DNA of 64,000 bases from Bradyrhizobium macuxiense (GTDB taxonomy: Bacteria; Pseudomonadota; Alphaproteobacteria; Rhizobiales; Xanthobacteraceae). Shown one piece after another: positions 56,860-64,000 of this stretch. Below the pieces are notes generated by a model. That model saw only the letters and a program-made list of their open reading frames with translations. It was not told the origin of the DNA and did no database searches. A program made the position numbers and the translations under genes. Every line of letters starts with the position of its first letter. Within the stretch, counting starts at the first letter, position 1. The DNA lies in assembly GCF_007993935.1 (NCBI RefSeq), contig NZ_VITY01000003.1, forward strand, positions 372,001-436,000, read 5' to 3'.

Positions 56860-57558
56860 ATGGCGGAGGGGGCGGAAGACGTACCGGTCGTCTATCTTCA
56901 TGATATCAAGCGGGAATACAGGCAGGGCGAGGCAACGCTGACGGTCCTGAACGGCGCCAAGCTGGCGCTGTGGCCGGGGCAATCGGTGGCGCTGGTGGCG
57001 CCCTCAGGTTCCGGCAAGTCGACGCTGCTGCACATCGCGGGCCTGCTCGAAAGCCCTGACGACGGCGAGGTCTATGTCGCGGGTACGCCGACCTCGCAGA
57101 TGTCGGACGTCGACCGCACGCAGATTCGCCGCTCCGATATCGGCTTCGTCTATCAATCGCACCGGCTTCTGCCGGAGTTCTCGGCGCTCGAGAACGTCAT
57201 GCTGCCGCAGATGATTCGTGGCCTGAAGCGCTCCGAAACCGTGAAGCGGGCGACCGAGATCCTTGCTTATCTCGGGCTCGGCGACCGCATCACCCATCGT
57301 CCGGCCGAGCTGTCGGGCGGCGAGCAGCAACGCGTGGCGATCGCGCGGGCGGTTGCCAACGCGCCGCGGGTGCTGTTTGCGGATGAGCCGACCGGGAATC
57401 TCGATCCGGCGACCGCCGATCACGTCTTCAACGCGCTGATGCAATTGGTGAAGGCGACCCGGGTCGCGATGCTGATCGCGACCCACAACATGGAGCTCGC
57501 GGCGCGGATGGATCGCCGGGTGTCGCTGTCGAACGGCCAGGTCGTCGAGCTCGAGTAA
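56860..57558 (+). CDS. lolD: Lipoprotein-releasing ABC transporter ATPase
   Basis: This 232-residue ATPase powers release of outer-membrane lipoproteins. Walker A is APSGSGKST (47-55), signature [15 protein letters not shown], Walker [13 protein letters not shown]. It follows the permease gene at once. Confidence 0.96.
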   Translation: MAEGAEDVPVVYLHDIKREYRQGEATLTVLNGAKLALWPGQSVALVAPSGSGKSTLLHIAGLLESPDDGEVYVAGTPTSQMSDVDRTQIRRSDIGFVYQSHRLLPEFSALENVMLPQMIRGLKRSETVKRATEILAYLGLGDRITHRPAELSGGEQQRVAIARAVANAPRVLFADEPTGNLDPATADHVFNALMQLVKATRVAMLIATHNMELAARMDRRVSLSNGQVVELE

Positions 57559-57672
57559 GCCGCGGCTTTCACACGCGAAGTGGCTGACGGTTCGCGTGAA
57601 GATTGGGCGCCAAGATCAAGCGCTGGAAGGCTTTTCCGCTCTGCTTCAATCGAAGCGGCAGCGCGCTCATCC

Positions 57673-57942
57673 TCAATGGCCGGAGCGGTGCGCTCGGCCG
57701 GGCGCTCGCGAGCGACCGCCGTTCGACGGCCCAACATAATAGGGGTTGTTGATGCACGACGCCGGCAGGCCGGCCGCCGAGGCCTGGCACTGCGCCAGCG
57801 ACGTGTAGCCGCACTCAATCTGCGGACCGCCGCGTTGGTAGTTGGCTTTGCAGACCGGCGAGGTCGCATCGTATCGCTGCGCGTTGGCCGGTGCGCCGGC
57901 GACGGTACCAAGGGCCAACAGAACCAGAATCAGGCGGCGCAT
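57673..57942 (-). CDS. DUF3551 family secreted protein
   Basis: This 89-residue protein has a signal peptide (to about residue 22, NAQ) and four cysteines in a CKANYQRGGPQIECGYTSLAQCQASAAG...CINNPYY layout, the DUF3551 pattern. It probably forms a small disulfide-bonded periplasmic protein; its function is unknown. A second DUF3551 gene is 109 bases away in the same direction. Confidence 0.82.
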   Translation of the reverse strand: MRRLILVLLALGTVAGAPANAQRYDATSPVCKANYQRGGPQIECGYTSLAQCQASAAGLPASCINNPYYVGPSNGGRSRAPGRAHRSGH

Positions 57943-58051
57943 CGGAATCTCCCACCGACCAGGTGCCGGCGATGCTGATGTGAGCATCCGCGGGAAGCGG
58001 CGCCATGGGCGCCCGCGCGAGAGTGCGTCGAATGCCGGTCCCGCCGCCGGA

Positions 58052-58354
58052 TCAGCGGTCCGTGAAGAACAGGTCGAAGAAATTGCCCTCGCGACGGTCC
58101 CGCGGCGGGACGTGCAGGTAGGAGCGCGGGTCGTTGTCGCCGGCATAATAGGGGTTGGCGATGCAGTTCTGTCCGATGCCCGAGGCCGTGGCCAGGCACG
58201 CCTCATAGGACGGATAGGAGCAGTTGCTGAGGCCCGGATAGCGGTCGCCCTGGATGCAGAACGGGTAGCGCACGCCGACCGCATGCGAGGGCGCCGTGCC
58301 CAGCGTAGCGAGCGCGACCACAGACGCGGCAGCAGCAAGAATCATCGTCCGCAT
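58052..58354 (-). CDS. DUF3551 family secreted protein
   Basis: This 100-residue protein has a signal peptide (to about residue 25, SHA) and cysteines in YPFCIQGDRYPGLSNCSYPSYEACLATASG, then CIANPYY, as in the neighbouring paralogue. The start at 58354 is chosen because AAGGA lies just upstream at a good distance; an ATG two codons earlier is too close to it. The 294 bases before it contain the divergent promoter of the porin gene and no gene that I can see. Confidence 0.82.
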   Translation of the reverse strand: MRTMILAAAASVVALATLGTAPSHAVGVRYPFCIQGDRYPGLSNCSYPSYEACLATASGIGQNCIANPYYAGDNDPRSYLHVPPRDRREGNFFDLFFTDR

Positions 58355-58648
58355 GTGCATTCCTTATCGCTGCGAAGATTCGATCTCGGCTGCGATCCAA
58401 ATCGGACAAGCCGGTTCCGGTCAACACGATCTTGCGCGCAGTTGCACAGGCAGTTTTGAATTGTGAAAATTATGCGGCAGCTATGTGGCAAAAGCTCCAA
58501 GAAGTCCCTGTAATACGGTATTAACTTCAAATTTGAGCGAAGTCGTTTGGGCCTGCCTGTTGCAGCGAAGTTACAGCAATTCCGTCGGGGGCTGCTATGA
58601 CGGTGTCTCGCGGCCTTGGGGGCCTGTAGAAAAAGTTGGAACGGGAAA

Positions 58649-59383
58649 ATGAAAAAGATTTTGCTTGTCACCGCCAGCATGATCGCGCTCAGCGCGACCG
58701 CTGCCTCTGCGGCTGACCTCGCGGCTCGCCCTTACACGAAGGCTCCGCCGCCCATGGTTGCCGCTGTGTATGATTGGACCGGCTTCTACATCGGTATCAA
58801 CGGTGGTTGGGGCCAGAGCCACGACAACCGTACTGTCGACGGCATCGGCCAGGCCGGCAGCTACGACGCCAACGGCGGCACCGTCGGTGGCCAGGTCGGC
58901 TACCGCTGGCAGACCGGCGGCTGGGTCTGGGGTCTGGAAGCTCAGGGCAACTGGGCTGACTTCTCCGGCAGCACCGGCAACGTGCTCGTCCCGGGCGGCA
59001 CCGTTCGCTCGAAGACGGACGCGTTCGGCCTGTTCACCGGTCAGATCGGCTACGCCTGGAACAACGTCCTGCTGTACGCCAAGGGCGGTGCTGCGGTCAC
59101 CGATCGCAACTACCAGTTCCTGGCACCGGGCGGCGCCCTGGCGTCCTCGACCGGCTTCGACACCCGTTGGAGCCCGACGGTCGGTGTTGGCCTCGAATTC
59201 GCCTTCTCGCAGGGCTGGTCGCTCGGCGTGGAATACAACCACATCTTCGAAGACACCCACGGCGCGACCTTCGTCACCCCGGCTGGTGTTGCCGTTGCTG
59301 GCTTCCACACCGGTGGCGACACCGACATGGTCCTCGGCCGTCTGAACTACAAGTTCGGTGGCCCGATCATCGCCAAGTACTGA
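58649..59383 (+). CDS. Omp25/31-type outer-membrane beta-barrel protein
   Basis: This 244-residue protein has a signal peptide (to about residue 22) and an eight-strand barrel typical of RopB/Omp25-31: YDWTGFYIGINGGWGQ near the start, repeated amphipathic strands, and a C-terminal DMVLGRLNYKFGGPIIAKY ending near an aromatic residue. Such proteins are abundant in rhizobial outer membranes. Codon use is strongly biased to common codons, suggesting high expression. A strong terminator follows. Confidence 0.92.
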   Translation: MKKILLVTASMIALSATAASAADLAARPYTKAPPPMVAAVYDWTGFYIGINGGWGQSHDNRTVDGIGQAGSYDANGGTVGGQVGYRWQTGGWVWGLEAQGNWADFSGSTGNVLVPGGTVRSKTDAFGLFTGQIGYAWNNVLLYAKGGAAVTDRNYQFLAPGGALASSTGFDTRWSPTVGVGLEFAFSQGWSLGVEYNHIFEDTHGATFVTPAGVAVAGFHTGGDTDMVLGRLNYKFGGPIIAKY

Positions 59384-59427
59384 TAACAAGTACTGATACC
59401 GATTGCTCGCTTGATCCAAGCGGCATC

Positions 59428-59459
59428 GAAAACCCCGGGCTTCGGCCCGGGGTTTTTTA
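59428..59459 (+). terminator. Rho-independent terminator of the porin gene
   Basis: Perfect stem CCCCGGGC (59433-59440) and GCCCGGGG (59445-59452) with a TTCG loop, flanked by AAAA and TTTTTT. It lies 44 bases after the porin stop. Confidence 0.95.
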
Positions 59460-59506
59460 TTGGCTTGGCGGATCCTCCTACCTGCGCGATGACCGAGCCT
59501 GGACCA

Positions 59507-59770
59507 TCAATCGAAATCGGCGAAGTCGAGCCCGGCATTGTTCTTGGCTGCATCGTGGACGCAATCCGAGTACGCGCGCCACCTTTCGACGAAGCCGTAG
59601 CCCTTGGCTTGCTCCGCCGCCTTCGCCTTGCATTCGGCCTTGATGTGCTTGACGACGGCCTGCTGCCGCTTGGACATCTTTTCCGCGCAGGCGGGCGCCA
59701 AGGTCAGCAGCATTATCGCGAGGACACTGACAGGAAGTCTTGCTGCAGGAATGGTGGAGATAACAGGCAT
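59507..59770 (-). CDS. Small secreted hypothetical protein
   Basis: This 87-residue protein has a signal peptide (PVSVLAIMLLTLAPACA) then a lysine/alanine-rich helical part (KHIKAECKAKAAEQAKGYG) and an acidic end. Two cysteines in the mature part could pair. Function unknown. The start could be the adjacent ATG at 59773. It converges with the porin gene. Confidence 0.65.
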   Translation of the reverse strand: MPVISTIPAARLPVSVLAIMLLTLAPACAEKMSKRQQAVVKHIKAECKAKAAEQAKGYGFVERWRAYSDCVHDAAKNNAGLDFADFD

Positions 59771-59773
59771 CAC

Positions 59774-60071
59774 GACGCTCCCCGAGATTGTTGATTGAGA
59801 CCTTACGCTGAGGCCGGAGCACTCAGCGGCGCGATCCTAGGCGACTGGCGCGGGCGCCTTCCGCTGCTCACAGGGAGTACCGGAATCGTACGGGGCTCGA
59901 ATGTCATGAGCTTGGGATCGTCTGATGCGGATGCGCGTTCTCACCCGACTGCAGCGGCCACCCCGCGTCTAACCATCAGGATCACGGTTGGAAGAACGCC
60001 CGGCACGGGCGGCAACTGTTCGGGGGCTATCCCAAGCTGGGACACCCGACGCGGCAAATTCGGACAAATGG
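59774..60071. other. Intergenic region left of the candidate ncRNA
   Basis: I see no supported gene. Reading frames on the plus strand have poor coding character. It lies between the small secreted-protein gene and the minus-strand terminator at 60072. Confidence 0.4.
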
Positions 60072-60107
60072 AAAAAGCCTCACCCGCTGTTTCCAACGGA
60101 TGAGGCT
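60072..60107 (-). terminator. Minus-strand Rho-independent terminator
   Basis: Read on the minus strand, AGCCTCATCCGTTG pairs with CAGCGGGTGAGGCT around a GAAA tetraloop and is followed by TTTT. Two of the inner pairs are G-U as minus-strand RNA, but would be A-C mismatches as plus-strand RNA, so the polarity is clear. Confidence 0.85.
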
Positions 60108-60455
60108 CCCAAGCAAGGGCATGCTTTTCGCTGAGCTGAGAACTCAGCGCGGCTCAACGCTTAGCTGCGCCGGCTTACGCGAGCCTGACGAGGGGACTTT
60201 GTTTCTGAATTTGTCTGAGACAAATCAACAACGCCCGGCGACCGCGAGGCTGCCGGGCGGTAACTGTTCTCTCCATGTTGCAGTGGGTGCATCTAAACAT
60301 TCCCGGCTGACACCAGCCTTACGGCTGGTCCTGCATCGTGATGCCTTGGGATTGGAGTGCGGACCCGTTACCGTTCAGCATGGTCTGTCCGCTCAATCAG
60401 CCGAATTAACCAAGCGAATTGTTTCGAGGTCAGTTTTCAAAACAGACCCGCTCCT
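60072..60455 (-). ncRNA. Candidate structured non-coding RNA
   Basis: This stretch of about 380 bases has no good protein but several hairpins: ACCAGCC-N4-GGCTGGT (60312-60329), GCCCGGC...GCCGGGC (60234-60257), ATTTGTC-N3-GACAAAT (60209-60225), and a GCTGAG/CTCAGC palindrome near 60135. It ends in a terminator whose stem pairs fully only as minus-strand RNA. I looked for tmRNA tags and RNase P and SRP hallmark words and did not find them. The 5' end (near 60455) is a guess. It is divergent from the LexA-controlled small gene. Confidence 0.45.
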
Positions 60456-60469
60456 CTGCTTGACTCCTA

Positions 60470-60502
60470 GAACAAAAAAAGAACAATGTTCTGCATACGT
60501 TC
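60470..60502 (+). promoter_or_regulatory. Two overlapping-style LexA boxes on a promoter
   Basis: GAAC-N7-GAAC (60470-60484) and GTTC-N7-GTTC (60488-60502) match the alphaproteobacterial LexA consensus in both orientations, only three bases apart. A TTGACT -35 element lies at 60460-60465, with an AACAAT -10-like element at 60482-60487, 16 bases on. LexA bound here would block the small gene at 60522 until DNA damage. The sites are symmetric enough to repress the divergent minus-strand transcript too. Confidence 0.85.
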
Positions 60503-60521
60503 CAGTTCAGGGAGAGCGGCC

Positions 60522-60620
60522 ATGTTGAAGATTTTCGTGCAGGAAGCTGCAGCGCTGGCATCGATCACGCTGTTCGTCGGGATGATCGCGGTTTGGGCAC
60601 AGCTGATCACCCAGTTCTGA
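60522..60620 (+). CDS. SidA-like SOS-controlled small membrane protein
   Basis: This 32-residue protein is nearly all one membrane span: a short polar start (MLKIFVQEAA), hydrophobic residues 11-28 (including LFVGMIAVWAQL) and a short tail. RBS GGGAGAG precedes the ATG by six bases. Two LexA boxes on its promoter imply SOS induction. In size, topology and regulation it recalls Caulobacter SidA (29 residues), which inhibits division by acting on FtsW/FtsN. Homology is inferred, not aligned. It is too short for routine gene calling. Confidence 0.72.
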   Translation: MLKIFVQEAAALASITLFVGMIAVWAQLITQF

Positions 60621-60846
60621 AATTGTACTTGCGGGGGCAGGGGCATAGCTTGCCTTTGGTGACCCCTCCAATGTCCCCTTCAATGTCCCCTTGGGGAAAA
60701 GCGGGAGGACCTGACACCACGCCGCGTTCGGCGTGGACTTGGCAGGGTGAAGGCCCCACGATGGGGATGCGAGTCGGGTCTGGCGCTTCCGAGCTCCGGC
60801 TTCGGCACTCGCTCCATCCCTGACGCAAGAGATCCCGTAAGCAGCC
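60621..60846 (+). other. dnaE leader with tandem repeat and hairpins
   Basis: These 226 bases contain a perfect 12-bp tandem duplication, CAATGTCCCCTT (60669-60680 and 60681-60692), overlapping a TCCCC-TT-GGGGA palindrome. A CCACGCCG-CGTT-CGGCGTGG hairpin follows (about 60717-60736), then CCCCAC-GAT-GGGG-like pairing. There is no T-run; they may structure the dnaE mRNA leader. No gene seen. Confidence 0.6.
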
Positions 60847-63800
60847 ATGCCGAATGCCGGATTCGTTCATCTTCACGTACATTCCGCCTATTCGCTGCTG
60901 AAGGGCTCGATCAAGATCGCCAAGCTCGGCGAGCTCGCGAAGGCCGACCGCCAACCGGCGCTGGCGCTCACCGATACCGACAACATGTTCGGGGCGCTGG
61001 AGTTCTCCGACAAGATGGCCGGCTACGGCATCCAGCCGATCGTCGGCTGCGAGGTTGCGGTGGATTTCGGCGATGTCGACCCCAATACGCGGAGCATCCT
61101 GGCGACGACGGGACCTACGCGAATCGTGCTGCTGGCGGCACGCGAGCGCGGCTACCAGAACCTGATGCGGTTGAACTCGCGGGCGTTCCTGGAGACGCCG
61201 GTCAACCAGACCCCGCACATCAAGTTCGACTGGCTCACCGACTACGCCGAGGATCTGATCGCGCTGACCGGCGGTCCCGACGGGCCGATCGCGCTGGCGC
61301 TGCGCGCCGAGCAGGCGGCGCTGGCGGCCACGCGCTGCGAACGCCTGGCCGGCCTGTTCGGCGATCGTCTCTACATCGAATTGCAACGCCACGGCATCGA
61401 CAAGGAGCGCCGCACCGAAGGCGGCCTGATCGATCTCGCCTATAGCAAGGGCCTGCCGCTGGTTGCGACCAACGAGCCGTATTTCGCCAGCAGCGACGAC
61501 TACGAATCGCACGACGCGCTGCTGTGCATCGCCGGCGGCCACCTGATCGCCGAGACCAACCGCGAGCAGTTGACCCCGGATCACCGCTTCAAGACCCGCG
61601 CGGAGATGGCGGTGCTGTTCGCCGACATCCCGGAGGCGCTGGCCTCGACGGTGGAGATCGCCGAGCGTTGCTCGTTCCGTCCGAAGACCCGCAAGCCGAT
61701 CCTGCCGTTCTTCACGGTCGGCGCCGCGCAGAGTTCCGACGCCGCCGCCGACGAGGCCGCCGAACTGAAGCGCCAGGCCGAGGAGGGGCTCGTCAACCGC
61801 CTGCGGGTGCACGGTCTCTCGCCGGGCATGACGGAGGAAGACTACAGCAAGCGGCTTGCCTTCGAGCTCGACGTCATCACCCGCATGAAGTACGCGGGCT
61901 ACTTCCTGATCGTGTCGGACTTCATCAAATGGGCGAAGGCGCAGGGCATTCCGGTCGGACCGGGCCGCGGCTCCGGCGCGGGCTCGCTGGTCGCATGGGT
62001 GCTCACCATCACCGACCTCGATCCGATGCGGTTCGCGCTGCTGTTCGAGCGCTTCCTCAATCCGGAACGCGTCTCGATGCCGGACTTCGACATCGACTTC
62101 TGCCAGGACCGCCGCGGCGAGGTGATCCAGTACGTGCAGGAGCGCTACGGCCGCGACCAGGTGGCGCAGATCATCACCTTCGGTACGTTGCAGGCGCGCG
62201 GCGTGCTGCGCGACGTCGGGCGCGTGCTGCAGATGCCGTACGGGCAGGTCGACAAGCTGACCAAGCTGGTGCCGCAGAATCCCGCAGCTCCCGTGACGCT
62301 GGCGCAGGCGATCGAGGGCGAGCCCAAGTTACAGGCGTTCCGCGACGAGGATCCGGTGGTGGCGCGTGCCTTCGACATCGCGCAGCGCCTCGAGGGCCTG
62401 ACGCGCCACGCCTCGACCCACGCCGCAGGTATCGTGATCGGTGACCGGCCGCTGAGCGAGCTGGTGCCGATGTACCGCGATCCGAAATCCGACATGCCGG
62501 TCACCCAGTTCAACATGAAATGGGTCGAGCCGGCGGGGCTCGTGAAGTTCGACTTCCTCGGCCTCAAGACGCTGACGGTGCTCGACGTCGCGGTCAAGCT
62601 GCTCAAGCAGCGTGACGTCCATGTCGACCTCGCGACGCTGCCGATCGACGATGCGCCGAGCTACCAGATGCTGGCGCGGGGCGATGTGGTCGGCGTGTTC
62701 CAGGTGGAAAGCCAGGGCATGCGGCGCGCGCTGATCGACATGCGGCCGGACCGCTTCGAGGACATCATCGCGCTGGTGGCGCTGTATCGCCCGGGCCCGA
62801 TGGCGAACATCCCGACCTATTGCGCGCGCAAGCACGGCGACGAGGAATCGGAATATCTGCACCCGATCCTGGAGCCGATCCTGAAGGAGACCTTCGGCGT
62901 CATCATCTATCAGGAACAGGTGATGCAGATCGCGCAGCAGATGGCGGGCTACTCGCTCGGCCAGGCCGACCTGCTGCGGCGCGCGATGGGCAAGAAGATT
63001 CGCGCCGAGATGGACAAGCAGCGCGACATCTTCGTCGCCGGCGCGATGAAGAACGGCGTGGGGAAAGGGCAGGCGGAGACGATCTTCGAGCTGCTCGCCA
63101 AGTTCGCCGACTACGGCTTCAACAAGAGCCACGCGGCGGCCTATGCGCTGGTGTCGTACCACACCGCCTACATGAAGGCGCATTACCCGGTCGAGTTCCT
63201 GGCGGCGTCGATGACGCTGGAACTCAACAACACCGACAAGCTGTCCGAATTCCGCTCCGAGGCGCAGCGGCTCGGCATCAAGGTCGAGGCGCCCAACATC
63301 AACCGCTCCGGCCCGACCTTCGAGGTCAGCGGCAACACGATCTATTACGCGCTCGCCGCGCTGAAGGGCGTCGGCATCCAGGCGGTGGAGCAGATCATCG
63401 CCGAGCGCAACAAGAAGGGCGCCTTCACCTCGCTCGCCGATTTCGCCGCGCGGGTCAGCCCGCGCGCCGTCAACAAGCGGATCATCGAGAGCCTTGCGGC
63501 GGCCGGCGCCTTCGACACGCTGGACCCGAACCGGGCCCGCGTATTTGCCGGCGCCGATGCGATCCTCGCGGCGTGCCAGCGCAGCCACGAGGCGGCGACC
63601 TCGGGCCAGAACGACATGTTCGGCAGCGCGCCGGATGCGCCCAGCATCACGCTGCCGCAGGTCGAGCCGTGGCTGCCCGCGGACCGGCTGCGGCGCGAAT
63701 ATGATGCGATCGGCTTCTTCCTGTCGGGCCATCCGCTCGACGACTATGCGACCGCGCTGAAACGGCTGCGCGTGCAATCCTGGGCGGAATTCTCGCGCGC

Positions 63801-64000
63801 GGTGAAGACCGGCGCGACCGCGGGCAAGGTCGCGGCAACCGTCGTGTCGCGCATGGAGCGGCGCACCAAGACCGGCAACAAGATGGGCATCATGGGCCTG
63901 TCGGATCCGACCGGCCATTTCGAGGCGGTGCTGTTCTCCGAGGGACTTGCGCAGTACCGCGATGTGCTCGAGCCCGGCGCGGCCGTGCTGCTGCAACTCG
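60847..64000 (+). CDS. dnaE: DNA polymerase III alpha subunit (3' truncated by window)
   Basis: The replicative polymerase subunit: 1,051 codons are visible and the frame is open at the window end. The N-terminal PHP domain starts VHLHVHSAYSLLKGSIKIAKL. The polymerase active site carries the aspartates of MPDFDIDFCQDRRGEV (about residue 415) and LVKFDFLGLKTL. GPGRGSGAGSLVAW, RHASTHAAGIVIGD, YRPGPMANIP, IYQEQVMQIAQQMAGYS and NKSHAAAYALVSYHTAY are family blocks. The window cuts off the last part, likely the OB-fold and C-terminal domain. It completes the expected proS-lolCD-dnaE order. Confidence 0.97.
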   Translation, partial: MPNAGFVHLHVHSAYSLLKGSIKIAKLGELAKADRQPALALTDTDNMFGALEFSDKMAGYGIQPIVGCEVAVDFGDVDPNTRSILATTGPTRIVLLAARERGYQNLMRLNSRAFLETPVNQTPHIKFDWLTDYAEDLIALTGGPDGPIALALRAEQAALAATRCERLAGLFGDRLYIELQRHGIDKERRTEGGLIDLAYSKGLPLVATNEPYFASSDDYESHDALLCIAGGHLIAETNREQLTPDHRFKTRAEMAVLFADIPEALASTVEIAERCSFRPKTRKPILPFFTVGAAQSSDAAADEAAELKRQAEEGLVNRLRVHGLSPGMTEEDYSKRLAFELDVITRMKYAGYFLIVSDFIKWAKAQGIPVGPGRGSGAGSLVAWVLTITDLDPMRFALLFERFLNPERVSMPDFDIDFCQDRRGEVIQYVQERYGRDQVAQIITFGTLQARGVLRDVGRVLQMPYGQVDKLTKLVPQNPAAPVTLAQAIEGEPKLQAFRDEDPVVARAFDIAQRLEGLTRHASTHAAGIVIGDRPLSELVPMYRDPKSDMPVTQFNMKWVEPAGLVKFDFLGLKTLTVLDVAVKLLKQRDVHVDLATLPIDDAPSYQMLARGDVVGVFQVESQGMRRALIDMRPDRFEDIIALVALYRPGPMANIPTYCARKHGDEESEYLHPILEPILKETFGVIIYQEQVMQIAQQMAGYSLGQADLLRRAMGKKIRAEMDKQRDIFVAGAMKNGVGKGQAETIFELLAKFADYGFNKSHAAAYALVSYHTAYMKAHYPVEFLAASMTLELNNTDKLSEFRSEAQRLGIKVEAPNINRSGPTFEVSGNTIYYALAALKGVGIQAVEQIIAERNKKGAFTSLADFAARVSPRAVNKRIIESLAAAGAFDTLDPNRARVFAGADAILAACQRSHEAATSGQNDMFGSAPDAPSITLPQVEPWLPADRLRREYDAIGFFLSGHPLDDYATALKRLRVQSWAEFSRAVKTGATAGKVAATVVSRMERRTKTGNKMGIMGLSDPTGHFEAVLFSEGLAQYRDVLEPGAAVLLQL

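Noticed and set aside
60072..60455. tmRNA, RNase P RNA, or SRP RNA as identity of the candidate ncRNA
   Set aside because: No tag-like codons, tRNA-like T-loop, GAGGAAAGTC word or SRP tetraloop word was seen on either strand.
60100..60528. A plus-strand 142-codon frame across the candidate ncRNA and LexA boxes
   Set aside because: It has no ribosome binding site or family likeness and would run through the promoter and start of the small SOS gene.

Overview
The window looks like a chromosomal segment of a Bradyrhizobium-type alphaproteobacterium (Rhizobiales). It is GC-rich. It carries a 14-gene nuo operon followed by birA, rnj, mce and a DUF1467 gene, alphaproteobacterial-style LexA boxes, DUF3551 proteins, an Omp25/31-type porin, and the short palindromic intergenic repeats typical of that group. 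The species call is inference from gene content and sequence style, not from a search.

Layout. 0-9 kb: 3' part of lon, a Cache-like secreted protein, an MFS efflux pump with its GntR regulator (a clustered GGGATAC operator lies upstream), a GFA-type zinc protein, tRNA-Val, small secreted and YCII proteins, a methyltransferase, pepT and an HU gene. 9-14 kb: tRNA-Asp, a second methyltransferase, an O-antigen-polymerase-like membrane protein and small proteins around a HAD phosphatase. 14.4-19.5 kb: a likely aromatic-compound module with a TRAP solute-binding protein, an alpha/beta hydrolase, an MFS transporter, a Rieske oxygenase and a MarR regulator; two matching palindromes sit in the divergent oxygenase/marR promoter. 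19.7-37.7 kb: nuoABCDE-orf-FGHIJKLMN (complex I), then birA, rnj, mce and DUF1467, closely spaced on the plus strand.

37.7-54.1 kb: a block lying between DUF1467 and proS, genes that I expect to be neighbours in many Rhizobiales. It holds an unknown protein, a PilZ protein, mtnK, palindromic repeats, a sugar-type ABC transporter, a globin and a seven-gene copper-handling run (DUF2946, TonB receptor, Asp-box beta-propeller, TlpA-like thioredoxin, PCuAC chaperone, YcnI, CopCD). A 16-bp tandem duplication marks its left edge. 54.2-64 kb: proS, lolC/E, lolD, two DUF3551 proteins, an outer-membrane beta-barrel, then dnaE running off the window.

The most interesting spot is just upstream of dnaE. 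A 32-residue single-membrane-span protein, recalling Caulobacter SidA (an SOS-induced division inhibitor), is preceded by two LexA-type boxes, GAAC-N7-GAAC and GTTC-N7-GTTC, lying across a plausible promoter. Beside it, on the minus strand, is a hairpin-rich stretch of about 0.4 kb with no convincing protein. It ends in a hairpin that pairs fully only as minus-strand RNA and is followed by a U-tract, so it is a candidate structured non-coding RNA.
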